64,000 nucleotides of DNA, taken from positions 62,001 to 126,000 of the forward strand of contig CALAWP010000051.1 in assembly GCA_937895345.1 (NCBI GenBank). The letters run 5' to 3'. Each line of letters starts with the position of its first letter. The stretch's first letter is position 1. This document shows, one piece after another, positions 23,596 through 31,707 of the stretch. This stretch comes from an uncultured Paenibacillus sp. Its GTDB lineage: Bacteria > Bacillota > Bacilli > Paenibacillales > Paenibacillaceae. The notes beneath the pieces are model-generated. The model did no database searches. It was not told the origin of the DNA and saw only the letters and a list, made by a program, of their open reading frames with translations. The position numbers and the translations under genes were made by a program.

Positions 23596-24899
23596 AGCTT
23601 CGCTTGCTGATCGCGCTTGGTTTGGCCGCGGCGACGGCGGCCGGCTGCTCGGCCGGCATCACATGGGATGCCGAACGGGCGCCGGTCCCCGGCATTACCG
23701 AAGACTCGAGAGGCGCTTCGGCCCCCGATGCGGCCGATATGGAGCATCCTTCCGGCAAAGTAACGGTATGGAGCCACTATGAGGGAGCCGAGTGGATTAT
23801 TCCGGTCGTACAGGCCGAATATCCGGATGTTGACATCGAGGTCAAGACAGTTCCATGGAATATATACGAGAGCCGCTTCCTGTCCGCCATCGACAGCGGC
23901 ACGGCGCCGGACGTACTCTTTGCGGAAAATGTGATGCTGAAAAGTTTGACGGGCCTGAATGCTTTCGAAAATTTGTCGAAAGCTCCGTATCACGGCGAAG
24001 AGCTGGCTTCGCGTTTCACCGAAGCGGTCGTCTCGCCTTACCGTTCGCTTGAAGACCGCAGCCTGTTCGGCCTTCCGCTCGATATCGGTCCGGCTGTCGC
24101 GTATTACCGGCAGGATGTGTTCGAGCAGGCCGGACTGCCCTCGGAGCCGGAAGAGCTGAGCCGCTATCTGGAAGACCCGAACCATTGGCTGAGCGCGGCG
24201 AGAACGCTCAAGGAGCAAGGCTCCTGGATCGCCTCGTCCGTATGGGATCCCGTGTGGATTACGGAATACGGCTACGGATTTTTCGATGCCGAATTGGCGT
24301 ATGCGCGGGAAACGGAAGCGTTCGCTTCCGCCATCCGCCTTGCCCGCGAAATCAGCCGCGACGGCCTGGCATCCAATTTGAATCTGTACAGCGATGAAGG
24401 CCGCGCGGCCCTGAATAACGGAACGACCGCCATGTTCTACAACGGCTGGTGGTATCGGAACGAGCTGGCAATCTCCGCGCCCGAGACCGCCGGGAAATGG
24501 AGAATGATGCGGCTGCCTTTCGGTCAATACGGCTGGGCCGGCAGCTCGGGCGTCCTGATCCCTTCCGACGCGAACAATAAGGCGGGGGCTTGGGCGGTCG
24601 TCCGCGTCCTGACCGACAAAATTGCCAAGGCAGGAGGCAAAGACGTTTTGGAGGGTGACCTCAACACCGAAGAAAATCCGTTTTATGGAGGGCAGCAGAC
24701 CAACCTGCTCTATGCCGGGCTGATCCGCAACATGCCTTCCTATACGCCGACGCCGCTGGACGCCAAAGCGTTGGAAATTTGGTCGCAGTTTGTTTACAAC
24801 TCTCTGCAGAATGAAATCGACCCCTTAGAGCTGCTGGCGCGCATTCGGCAGTTGACGGTCGACTCGCTGCAATCGGAGCTGGAGCTGCTGAAAGAATAA
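23592..24899 (+). CDS. Extracellular solute-binding lipoprotein (ABC sugar-type)
   Basis: Protein of 435 residues. A signal peptide (1-18) ends in the lipobox AAGC with Cys19, so the mature protein is anchored outside the membrane. The fold is the family 1 binding protein type (KVTVWSHYEGAEW, VDIEVKTVPW, APDVLFAENV, MFYNGWWYRNELA), typical of sugar uptake systems. No ABC permease or ATPase is nearby. The ATG lies inside the ATGA-type overlap with the upstream GGDEF-EAL gene, behind AAGGTGAG, so the two are translated together. A sensory partner role is inferred from this context. Confidence 0.85.
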   Translation: MKLRLLIALGLAAATAAGCSAGITWDAERAPVPGITEDSRGASAPDAADMEHPSGKVTVWSHYEGAEWIIPVVQAEYPDVDIEVKTVPWNIYESRFLSAIDSGTAPDVLFAENVMLKSLTGLNAFENLSKAPYHGEELASRFTEAVVSPYRSLEDRSLFGLPLDIGPAVAYYRQDVFEQAGLPSEPEELSRYLEDPNHWLSAARTLKEQGSWIASSVWDPVWITEYGYGFFDAELAYARETEAFASAIRLAREISRDGLASNLNLYSDEGRAALNNGTTAMFYNGWWYRNELAISAPETAGKWRMMRLPFGQYGWAGSSGVLIPSDANNKAGAWAVVRVLTDKIAKAGGKDVLEGDLNTEENPFYGGQQTNLLYAGLIRNMPSYTPTPLDAKALEIWSQFVYNSLQNEIDPLELLARIRQLTVDSLQSELELLKE

Positions 24900-24946
24900 G
24901 CGGCCCTGCTCCGTGCATGCGAGTGACGGCCCAAATCGATGACGGA

Positions 24947-26635
24947 TTACTCGGCCGGTATATCCGACTTGCTCCCCCAGATCGAGGTGCCCAAGCCGGA
25001 CAAAGCCGTAAACGTCATGACGCGGCGGGACGATTGCGGGTCCCACAAACGGATGAAGACGCCGCGGAAGACGGCATCGCCGACCGTTATTTCGGCTCCG
25101 TTGTCTCCGTCCAGCTTCCATGCGCCCGAGACCGCGCCCCCAATCGTGCCGTCCTCGTTCAGGCTGACGTCGACCGATTCGATTACTTGCGCCGAATAGT
25201 CCTTGCCGTGGTCGATCAGCTTGTAGCTCCCCGCAATCTCTTCCTCCGACACGGGCTCCAGCGTTTCGCCCGAATACGGATAAGCCGCGGCGACGGGCCA
25301 GCCGTCCCGGTTCATAAACATTTGGTGGACTCGAACTTCATGCCGTTCTCCCCGTCCCGGGAACCGCGTATGGAATACGAGGAACTGCCGGCCCGTCTCC
25401 TTGTCCGCATATACGGAGTTATGTCCGGGAGAGACGTAACCGTACCCCCTCCCCGCATCGCCGTCTTTGAACAGGAAATTGCCCATGATTTTGTTGCCAA
25501 AAAGAAAATTGCTCATCTTGTCCTGCAGTATGGCGTGGTGTCCGCTGGCGTCCACATACGGGCCGTCGATGCGCTCCGACCGGAACTGTCTCATATTGTA
25601 GCCGCCGTCCGAGCCGAGCCATCCGTAGGATAGATACAAGTAATACCAGCCTGCGTCCTTGTCGTACACGATGTAAGGACCTTCTCCGGACTTCGTATAC
25701 CCTCCGGCGATTTTGACGCCGAAATACCGGTCGATCATCCGCCCGTCCGCTGTCTCGCCGTCCACGCCCGGATAGATCGCCCGGCCGGTCTCCTTGTCGA
25801 TTTCCAGCAGGAAGATGCCGCCCGACCAGGAGCCGTAGCTCATCCACAGCTTTCCTTCCGCATCAAACACCAGATTGGCATCAATCGCATTCGGATAATC
25901 GCTGTTGTTATAAGAGCCGTCCGGATGAAACCAGTTTTCGTTCGCTTCGCCGACCGTTCCGTTTGAAATCAGCTTTGCTATGTTCGTGTTGCTCCACCGC
26001 TTGTTTACCCGGCTGTCGGCATCGTATTGCTCCTCCTTCGTAAAACCGGAATAAACGATCGTGTCGACGTACCGGTAAGGACCTTCTATGCTGGAGGATA
26101 CGGCCAGGCCGATCGCGGAACGAATATACGTCGATGAAGCGCTGTAATACAGCATGTACGCGCCCTTCGTGCCGTCCTCGTTCACATAATGCTCGTTCCA
26201 CAACACTTCGGGCGCCCATACGGCATACCCTCCCTTGCTGTCGGAGTCGTTTTCTCCGGCCCAGGCAAACGACTCGGCCAAATTGGCGGACAGTTCGCCG
26301 TACAACGCATTGCCCGTCTTCGTATAGCCGTTCGTAAATTTGGTCCACTGCATCAAGTCCGTCGACTTGGCCCCGTCAATGTGGGAGCCGAACACATAAT
26401 ACGTATCTCCATCCTTGACCACGGACGGATCGTGGACGGAGACGTGGCGGAATACCGGCGGAGCTTCGGCCTTCTCCTGCGATGCGGCCGGAGAAGGTTC
26501 AGCCGGCAAGCCCGGCTGCTTGGCCTTGGAATCGTTCATTTCATTCTGTCCTTTCATCATGATCATCATCGCAACGGCAATCGCCGCCAAACCTAAGATC
26601 GTTGCGGCGGCATACCGCACGGCTGGTTTGCCCAC
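24947..26635 (-). CDS. GH43 glycoside hydrolase, arabinan endo-1,5-alpha-arabinosidase-like
   Basis: Secreted or membrane-anchored enzyme of 562 residues. A hydrophobic segment (8-27) serves as signal or anchor, followed by a low-complexity linker to about residue 58. The five-bladed propeller carries the GH43 triad: Asp69 in VHDPS (base), Asp252 in NAIDAN (pKa modulator) and Glu318 in SGEGP (acid). WAPEV and the C-terminal beta domain (about 455-560) match AbnA/Abn2-type arabinanases. The start is GTG at 26635 behind AGGGGG. It converges with the solute-binding lipoprotein gene. Exact polysaccharide specificity is inferred. Confidence 0.87.
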   Translation of the reverse strand: MGKPAVRYAAATILGLAAIAVAMMIMMKGQNEMNDSKAKQPGLPAEPSPAASQEKAEAPPVFRHVSVHDPSVVKDGDTYYVFGSHIDGAKSTDLMQWTKFTNGYTKTGNALYGELSANLAESFAWAGENDSDSKGGYAVWAPEVLWNEHYVNEDGTKGAYMLYYSASSTYIRSAIGLAVSSSIEGPYRYVDTIVYSGFTKEEQYDADSRVNKRWSNTNIAKLISNGTVGEANENWFHPDGSYNNSDYPNAIDANLVFDAEGKLWMSYGSWSGGIFLLEIDKETGRAIYPGVDGETADGRMIDRYFGVKIAGGYTKSGEGPYIVYDKDAGWYYLYLSYGWLGSDGGYNMRQFRSERIDGPYVDASGHHAILQDKMSNFLFGNKIMGNFLFKDGDAGRGYGYVSPGHNSVYADKETGRQFLVFHTRFPGRGERHEVRVHQMFMNRDGWPVAAAYPYSGETLEPVSEEEIAGSYKLIDHGKDYSAQVIESVDVSLNEDGTIGGAVSGAWKLDGDNGAEITVGDAVFRGVFIRLWDPQSSRRVMTFTALSGLGTSIWGSKSDIPAE

Positions 26636-26714
26636 TCAAGCAGCCCCCTATTATCGTTAATATTTTTATCAATATATTAACATTACTATAAATTAATAAA
26701 TCGTACAATGGGAG

Positions 26715-26726
26715 CGGTTGCAAACG
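26715..26726. promoter_or_regulatory. Palindrome CGGTTGCAAACG
   Basis: A 12-bp near-perfect palindrome with TTGCAA core, of the type bound by LacI-family sugar repressors. It lies 80 bases upstream of the GH43 gene, which runs the other way from the DUF2087 gene. No LacI regulator gene is in the window. Confidence 0.3.
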
Positions 26727-26747
26727 TCTTATAGTCATTCTGTCCAG

Positions 26748-26786
26748 TTGACACATAAGTAGATTAAAATGTATTATGTCTATAAT
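26748..26786 (+). promoter_or_regulatory. Promoter of the DUF2087/GIY-YIG gene
   Basis: TTGACA (26748-26753) is followed after 18 bases by TATTAT (26772-26777); a TATAAT at 26781-26786 is an alternative -10. Confidence 0.5.
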
Positions 26787-26814
26787 AAATCAAACGAATA
26801 GAGGAAATGTTTAT

Positions 26815-27951
26815 ATGAATGATGTTAATGAACGATTTTGGAACGCGCCCTTCGAGCAGCTGCTGCAAGGGTACGCCGAAGAAGAGGAGCGCTTCAGCTG
26901 CCTGTTGTGCGGCCGGTCGGTCGACAAAGGCGTTATCTATCCCGTCGACGGTATGCTATATGAGGCAGGCCGCTATATCCGGCTGCATATCGAGCGGGAG
27001 CACGGCTCCGTCTTTCATTATTTGATCTCGCTCGATAAGCGGCATACCGGCCTGTCCGACCATCAGAACAAGCTGCTGCGCTTGTTCTACGAAGGCAAGA
27101 GCGACGCGGAGGTTCAGAAGGAGACGGGCATCGGCAGCTCCTCCACCATTCGGAATCACCGGTTTGCGATGCGTGAGAAGGAGCGGCAGGCCAAAATTTA
27201 CCTAGCGTTGATGGAGCTGCTGCGCAAACGAAACGATCGGGCCGCCGCGTTTGTAGATGCGCATCCGACCGCTACGATGGTCGATGACCGGTACAACGTC
27301 ACCCAGGACGAATACGCCAAGTCGGTGCGCAAGCTGTTTCCCGACGGTCCTCAGGGGCGCTTGAAGACGTTCGACGTCAAGGAAAAACATAAATTGGTCG
27401 CCTTGCGCGAGCTCGCCAAGCGGTTCGAACGGGGGCGCACGTACAACGAAAAGGAAATTAACGAAACGCTGTCGGAAGCTTACGATGATTACGCGACGCT
27501 TCGCCGGTATTTGATCGAATACGGTTTTTTGGATCGCACCCCCGATTGCAGCGCCTATTGGGTCAAATCCGAAACCAAAGGAGAGGAGACAACGGCTATG
27601 GACCGCCGAAAGGAATTAAACCTGCAATACAAGGAAACCGGCACGGAGGCGGGCGTCTTCGCCATCCGCAACACGGTAAACGGCAAACGGTTTGTACAGG
27701 GCGCCTACGACTTGAAAAAAATGAACGGGAAGCGGTTTGAGCTGCAAACCGGCTCGTCCCCGCTGCGGGAGCTGCAAAGCGACTGGAATTTGCACGGCGA
27801 GCAAGCCTTCACGTTTGAAATATTGGAGAAGGTCGACCGCAGCAAGCTGGAAGGCCGCGACATCAAGCAGGTTGTCGAGGAGCTGGAGGCCAAATGGCTG
27901 CAAAAGCTTCAGCCGTATGGAGAAAACGGGTATAACCGCGTTCAACCGTAA
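26815..27951 (+). CDS. DUF2087 regulator fused in frame to a GIY-YIG-like domain
   Basis: Protein of 378 residues. An N-terminal zinc-finger-like part (CLLC at about 29-32, HIEREH at about 65-70) leads to a LuxR-like HTH (LRLFYEGKSDAEVQKETG, STIRNHRFAMREKERQAKI; about 95-135). DUF2087 spans about 170-255 (LKTFDVKEKHKLVALRELAKRF, YDDYATLRRYLIEYGFLDR). The C-terminal part, from MDRRKEL at about 262, is a GIY-YIG-like unit (GVFAIRNTVNGKRFVQG); the GIY and YIG tripeptides are degenerate. A separate perfect Shine-Dalgarno (AAAGGAGAGGAG) precedes the internal ATG at 27598, so the second unit may also be made alone. Start at 26815 follows GAGGAA. Confidence 0.75.
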   Translation: MNDVNERFWNAPFEQLLQGYAEEEERFSCLLCGRSVDKGVIYPVDGMLYEAGRYIRLHIEREHGSVFHYLISLDKRHTGLSDHQNKLLRLFYEGKSDAEVQKETGIGSSSTIRNHRFAMREKERQAKIYLALMELLRKRNDRAAAFVDAHPTATMVDDRYNVTQDEYAKSVRKLFPDGPQGRLKTFDVKEKHKLVALRELAKRFERGRTYNEKEINETLSEAYDDYATLRRYLIEYGFLDRTPDCSAYWVKSETKGEETTAMDRRKELNLQYKETGTEAGVFAIRNTVNGKRFVQGAYDLKKMNGKRFELQTGSSPLRELQSDWNLHGEQAFTFEILEKVDRSKLEGRDIKQVVEELEAKWLQKLQPYGENGYNRVQP

Positions 27952-27971
27952 ATCAAATCCTTTGCACATGT

Positions 27972-28023
27972 AAAAAAAGAAGCTATTCCCGCCGCCAAAC
28001 ATTGGCGGCAGAGAATAGCTTCT
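27972..28023 (-). terminator. Terminator of the fructose-bisphosphate aldolase gene
   Basis: AGAAGCTATTC (27978-27988) pairs with GAATAGCTTCT (28013-28023), with an inner GCCGCC/GGCGGC stem; on the minus strand seven T follow. It may also stop the convergent DUF2087 gene. Confidence 0.85.
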
Positions 28024-28057
28024 TGCCGTTTCCAAACGGCCGGACGCGCGAGGCGTC

Positions 28058-28915
28058 TTACGCTTTGTTGCTGGAACCGAACTCGCGGATTTTGCCGATG
28101 ACCGTTTGTTTGATCGCTTCGCGGCCTGGAGCCAGGAATTTGCGAGGATCGTATACGTTCTGGTCGGTCGTCAAAATTTCGCGCGCGACTTTCGTGAACG
28201 CCATTTGGTTTTCGGTATTGACGTTGATTTTGGCCGTGCCGAGCGAGATCGCTTTTTTGATGTGGTCGGTCGGGATACCCGTTCCGCCGTGCAAGACGAG
28301 AGGCAGCTTGATGGTCTGGCAAATTTCTTCCATTTCCTTGAAGCCCAGCTTCGGCTCGCCTTTGTAAGGACCGTGCACGGAGCCAAGCGCTGGAGCCAGG
28401 CAGTCGATGCCGGTGCGCTCTACAAGCTCTTTGCACTCTTTAGGATCCGCATAGATCACGCCGTCAGCCACGACATCGTCCTCTTGGCCGCCGACCGTGC
28501 CCAGCTCGGCTTCGACGGAAACGCCTTTGGCATGCGCGTATTCCACGACTTTTTTCGTTGTTTCGACGTTTTCTTCGAACGGATGATGGGAAGCGTCGAT
28601 CATAACGGAAGTGAAGCCCGCGTCGATGGCCGCTTTACATTTGTCGAAGCTGGAGCCGTGGTCCAGGTGAATCGCAACCGGAACGGTAATTTTCATTTCT
28701 TCGATCAGCGATTTCACGATGGCCGTAACGACCGTGAAGCCGCCCATATAGCGGGCTGCGCCTTCGGATACGCCCAGAATGACCGGGGATTGCTCCGTTT
28801 GAGCGGCGTCCAGAATCGCTTGCGTCCACTCCAGGTTGTTGATGTTGAACTGACCGACCGCATACCCCTCGTTCAACGCTTTGTTCAGCATGTCTTTCAT
28901 CGAAACCAATGCCAT
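28058..28915 (-). CDS. fbaA: Class II fructose-1,6-bisphosphate aldolase
   Basis: Zinc-dependent glycolytic and gluconeogenic enzyme cleaving fructose 1,6-bisphosphate to DHAP and glyceraldehyde 3-phosphate. The 285-residue protein has the class II zinc ligands and active-site motifs: AIHLDHGSSFD (His pair region near residue 83), EAELGTVGGQED, APALGSVHGPYKG with a His ligand, LVLHGGTGIP, and KINVNTENQ. Length matches the B. subtilis FbaA group. It begins behind AAGGAGG. It stands alone with its own terminator; the AT-rich stretch at 29045-29075 upstream probably holds the promoter. Confidence 0.95.
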   Translation of the reverse strand: MALVSMKDMLNKALNEGYAVGQFNINNLEWTQAILDAAQTEQSPVILGVSEGAARYMGGFTVVTAIVKSLIEEMKITVPVAIHLDHGSSFDKCKAAIDAGFTSVMIDASHHPFEENVETTKKVVEYAHAKGVSVEAELGTVGGQEDDVVADGVIYADPKECKELVERTGIDCLAPALGSVHGPYKGEPKLGFKEMEEICQTIKLPLVLHGGTGIPTDHIKKAISLGTAKINVNTENQMAFTKVAREILTTDQNVYDPRKFLAPGREAIKQTVIGKIREFGSSNKA

Positions 28916-29101
28916 TGCAAAAATCCTCCTTATAATGTACTGCCTCTGCTTGTTCGTCTTTCATTCGGCTGCCCTTCGCCCTGCTGTCCGTCTGCGGTGC
29001 TTGTCCGAGCCGAAGCGGCGGCTCCGACAGTGTCCTGAAAAACAATCGCTGTATAGTAGTATAATAAAAACGCGGGCAAAATGGAATGCCGGCGGCCCGA
29101 C

Positions 29102-29449
29102 TTATTTCCCGTCCCCGTTCTCCATGCCGCCCGGCTTCTTGATCAGGGCATAGGCGATGTACCCGGCCATGCCGACGAACAACCCCGTGCCGACGACGAT
29201 GTACAGCATTGTAAACACTTTGCCCAGCGCCGTCTGCGGCACAAAATCCGGATGACCGACCGTGCTCAGCGTGGCGATGCAAAAGTACAGCGCGTCCATG
29301 ACGCTCAGCCCTTCCTGCGTGACGTAAAATATCGTCCCGGACAACAGCATCAGCAGCACCAGAACGAACAGGGCCTGAAAATTACGAAGCTTGAATGCCT
29401 TCCATAATGCGCTCAGCAGTCTTTTTAACGTCAAAATAAAAGAAATCAC
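29102..29449 (-). CDS. Two-TM ion channel subunit with variant selectivity filter
   Basis: Membrane protein of 115 residues: helix one (ALFVLVLLMLLSGTIFYV), a pore loop (DALYFCIATLSTVGHPDF), and helix two (VFTMLYIVVGTGLFVGMAGYIA), the architecture of minimal KcsA-like channels. The filter reads TVGHPD where K+ channels have TVGYGD, so selectivity may differ. GTG at 29449 is chosen because GGGAGC lies just before it and the upstream part of the frame overlaps the next gene. No cytoplasmic RCK domain is present; it would work as a tetramer. Confidence 0.78.
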   Translation of the reverse strand: MISFILTLKRLLSALWKAFKLRNFQALFVLVLLMLLSGTIFYVTQEGLSVMDALYFCIATLSTVGHPDFVPQTALGKVFTMLYIVVGTGLFVGMAGYIAYALIKKPGGMENGDGK

Positions 29450-29519
29450 GGCGCTCCCGTTCCTTTCCGCAACTATTCTTAGCAGCAATCCAGGAGCGTC
29501 CTTCAAGCCGACCGAAAGG

Positions 29520-30356
29520 CTACTGCGAAGCCGCTTTTCTGCCTTCCAGCACGAACCGGGCGGCATCCGCCATCTGCTCTGTCGTCACCTCTTCCAGCGT
29601 GACGAAGCCGCGCGGCTTGCAGCTCTCCAGCAGTTCCCAGAATAACGGATACTGAAGCTCGCCCAGCCCCGCCGCCAAGGCCGTCAGGCTGCCGACCGCC
29701 TCCCGCTTCAAGTCCTTCGCATGGGCGCTCACAATGCGCGGCCCGAGCAGTCGGAACGCCGTGCGGATCACTTCCTCCTGGCGGCCGAAATTGTCCGGGT
29801 TCATCAGGTTGCACGGATCGATCACGACGCCGACGCAGGATGACGGAAACCGCTCGATGGCGGCCGCCAACGTTTCCGCCGAATCGATCAGATGTCCCTG
29901 GGCGGCTTCCAGACCGATCGTTGCGCCCCAGCGCTCGGCCTCCTCGACCAGCTCTTCCAGCGCACGGTCGAGCCGTTCCCAGTGCCGCGCAACGAGCGAC
30001 GGATCCGACGGGTCCAGCGGGTGGCCGACTTCCGTCGCCACGATCGGAGCCCCGAAATGCCGGGCATGCCGCAAATGCTCCTTGAACCGGTCCACGTTAT
30101 GCCGGAACGTGTCGTCGTCCAGATCGACCAGGCTGGCGTAACAGCCGAGTACGGCAATGCCGACCTTGTGATCCGCAAAAGCTCCCCCTACCTCATTCGC
30201 CAATCCCGGACTCATTTTGCCCAATGAAAAATCCGCATCCGCTATCGCCTTCGACAGCGCCAGCTGCACATAGGAAAAACCTCGCTCGCCCAGCTTGGCC
30301 GCGAGCTCCCTGTATGGCTGCTTCCCCAGCAAATGCGCCAATAATCCAACCGTCAT
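29520..30356 (-). CDS. Sugar phosphate isomerase/epimerase (xylose isomerase-like TIM barrel)
   Basis: Protein of 278 residues of the AP-endonuclease-2/xylose isomerase-like superfamily, which isomerises or epimerises sugars or cyclitols at a divalent metal centre. Visible elements are GFSYVQLALSK, GAPIVATEVGHPLDP (metal Glu candidate), TIGLEAAQGHLIDS, CVGVVIDPCNLMNP, and IVSAHAKDLKRE with a His ligand, closing with FVTLEEVTTEQ. The substrate cannot be assigned. Its stop lies 70 bases before the channel gene start on the same strand. Upstream is the divergent rlmA attenuator region. Confidence 0.8.
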   Translation of the reverse strand: MTVGLLAHLLGKQPYRELAAKLGERGFSYVQLALSKAIADADFSLGKMSPGLANEVGGAFADHKVGIAVLGCYASLVDLDDDTFRHNVDRFKEHLRHARHFGAPIVATEVGHPLDPSDPSLVARHWERLDRALEELVEEAERWGATIGLEAAQGHLIDSAETLAAAIERFPSSCVGVVIDPCNLMNPDNFGRQEEVIRTAFRLLGPRIVSAHAKDLKREAVGSLTALAAGLGELQYPLFWELLESCKPRGFVTLEEVTTEQMADAARFVLEGRKAASQ

Positions 30357-30519
30357 CGTTTATCCTCCTCCGAGCCTGTAGTCCTCTCCATTATATAGAC
30401 ATTCCTTGCAATGGCAAAGCATGGTCTTGCAACGGCGCAGCCCATCTCCGTTCTCTCTATGTTATAATGCATAAGGATCCGAAGGATCCATACCCCTGCA
30501 ATCGAGGTGCGTTCCCATC

Positions 30520-30546
30520 ATGATCCATTACATTCGTTTGCGTTAA
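30520..30546 (+). CDS. Leader peptide MIHYIRLR, candidate macrolide-stalling regulator of rlmA
   Basis: An eight-codon reading frame, ATG at 30520 and TAA at 30544-30546, with GAGGTG ten bases upstream. The peptide MIHYIRLR keeps the pattern M-x-H-x-x-R-L-R of the ErmD leader (MTHSMRLR) and contains the Arg-x-Arg motif at which macrolide-bound ribosomes stall. It is followed at once by a nested terminator and then by a 23S rRNA methyltransferase gene. The assignment rests on motif, position and context; expression is not shown. Confidence 0.72.
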   Translation: MIHYIRLR

Positions 30547-30551
30547 TGATC

Positions 30552-30620
30552 GGTGCAGAACGGTAAGTCCGGCCTTTTTTTAAATTTGCCAGGCCAGGCT
30601 TATTTGACTGCACCTTTTTT
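30552..30620 (+). terminator. Attenuator terminator between leader peptide and rlmA
   Basis: GGTGCAG (30552-30558) pairs with CTGCACC (30608-30614) and is followed by six T; inside it AAGTCCGGCC (30565-30574) pairs with GGCCAGGCTT (30592-30601) with one mismatch. A ribosome stalled on the last leader codons would cover the first strand and prevent the stem. CATTCGTT in the leader (30531-30538) also complements AACGAATG (30635-30642) just before the rlmA ribosome binding site, giving a second possible alternative fold. Confidence 0.75.
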
Positions 30621-30660
30621 CATTCTGCGCAAATAACGAATGAATGGGGTGCTTTTTGGC

Positions 30661-31551
30661 ATGCGCAACAACACCCGGCGGGAAACGGCCGCCGCCTTGA
30701 TCACTTTTTATCCTAATCTGTTCCAATGTCCGATTTGCTCGGGGCCGCTGAACGCGGATCCCGATTACAGCCTGCGCTGCCCGAATCGGCACTGCTTCGA
30801 TATTTCCAAATCCGGTTACGTTCATTTGCTTCCTCGTCCGGCCGCGTCGGATTACGGCAAATCGCTGTTCGAATCGCGCCGAAAGGTGATGCAAAGCGGA
30901 TTCTTCGATCCGCTGCACCGCCTTGTCTCAGAGCTGCTGACAGAATCGCTTGCGGAGCACGAAGACACGGCCGCCATCCTGGACGCAGGCTGCGGCGAAG
31001 GCTTCCATCTGTCGAACATCAGGGAACGGCTGGCCCGCGGCATCGGCAGGCCGGCGCTCGGAGTCGGGCTCGACATCGCCAAGGAAGGCGTCGCTCTCGC
31101 AGCCGGCAACGATCCCGCTTCTCTTTGGTGCGTCGCCGATCTGGCGGCATGTCCTCTGATGGATAAGCGATTTGACGCGATCTTGAATATTCTGTCTCCG
31201 GCTCATTACGCCGAAAGCAGTCGTCTTCTCAAACGAGACGGACGGATGGTCAAGGTCATCCCCGAGCCCGGCTATTTGCGTGAGCTGCGCGACCTGCTGC
31301 ACGGCTCGGCCGGCCGCCGCGAATATTCGAACGCCGCCGTGCGGGAGCGGTTCGCCAGCCGGTTCGAGCTGACGAACGTTCTTCGGCTTTGCCGCACCGT
31401 CCGTCTGGATCGCGCCCTCCTAGGCCATCTTGTCCGCATGACGCCTTTGTCGTGGAGAGCGATGCCCGAGCAGCTGAGACGGGCGTTCGAGGCGGAAGCC
31501 CTGGACGTGACGGTCGACCTTACGGTGCTAGTCGGCCGCCCGCAGGCATGA
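30661..31551 (+). CDS. rlmA: 23S rRNA (guanine-N1) methyltransferase, RlmA family
   Basis: Methylates N1 of a guanine in hairpin 35 of 23S rRNA (G745 or G748), in the wall of the peptide exit tunnel; the G748 enzyme contributes to tylosin-type macrolide resistance. The 296-residue protein has the RlmA zinc finger (CPICSGPL, then CPNRHCFDISKSGYVHLL; about 23-58), the SAM motif ILDAGCGEGFH (about 106-116) and the substrate part ILSPAHYAESSRLLKRDGR and EPGYLRELR. Which guanine is used is not clear from sequence. ATG at 30661 has GGGGTG 9 bases upstream; an earlier ATG at 30640 overlaps it. Controlled by the upstream leader and terminator. Confidence 0.88.
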   Translation: MRNNTRRETAAALITFYPNLFQCPICSGPLNADPDYSLRCPNRHCFDISKSGYVHLLPRPAASDYGKSLFESRRKVMQSGFFDPLHRLVSELLTESLAEHEDTAAILDAGCGEGFHLSNIRERLARGIGRPALGVGLDIAKEGVALAAGNDPASLWCVADLAACPLMDKRFDAILNILSPAHYAESSRLLKRDGRMVKVIPEPGYLRELRDLLHGSAGRREYSNAAVRERFASRFELTNVLRLCRTVRLDRALLGHLVRMTPLSWRAMPEQLRRAFEAEALDVTVDLTVLVGRPQA

Positions 31552-31612
31552 GCCAACTCTGCCTTTTTAGACGCTGCAGAAGATTGGGTCCTGCAAAGCC
31601 GATTTCCAAATT

Positions 31613-31677
31613 TTCAGCTTGTCTTTACATTTCCTTATTCTGGGCCAAACATTCCGTTAATCTTCCTCTTCTATAGT
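31613..31677 (+). promoter_or_regulatory. Pho box and promoter of the alkaline phosphatase gene
   Basis: Five hexamers are spaced exactly 11 bases apart: TTCAGC (31613), TTTACA (31624), TTATTC (31635), CAAACA (31646), TTAATC (31657). The PhoP consensus is a direct repeat of TTAACA-like hexamers with about 5-base spacers. TATAGT at 31672-31677 is the -10. Match of individual hexamers is moderate; phasing and gene context support the call. Confidence 0.6.
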
Positions 31678-31707
31678 TGAATTATTCCATAGTCGAGGAG
31701 GATTATA

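Noticed and set aside
26715..26730. CcpA cre site upstream of the GH43 gene
   Set aside because: TTGCAAACG fits the left half only; the right half lacks the conserved CA end. Kept as a weak LacI-type palindrome instead.
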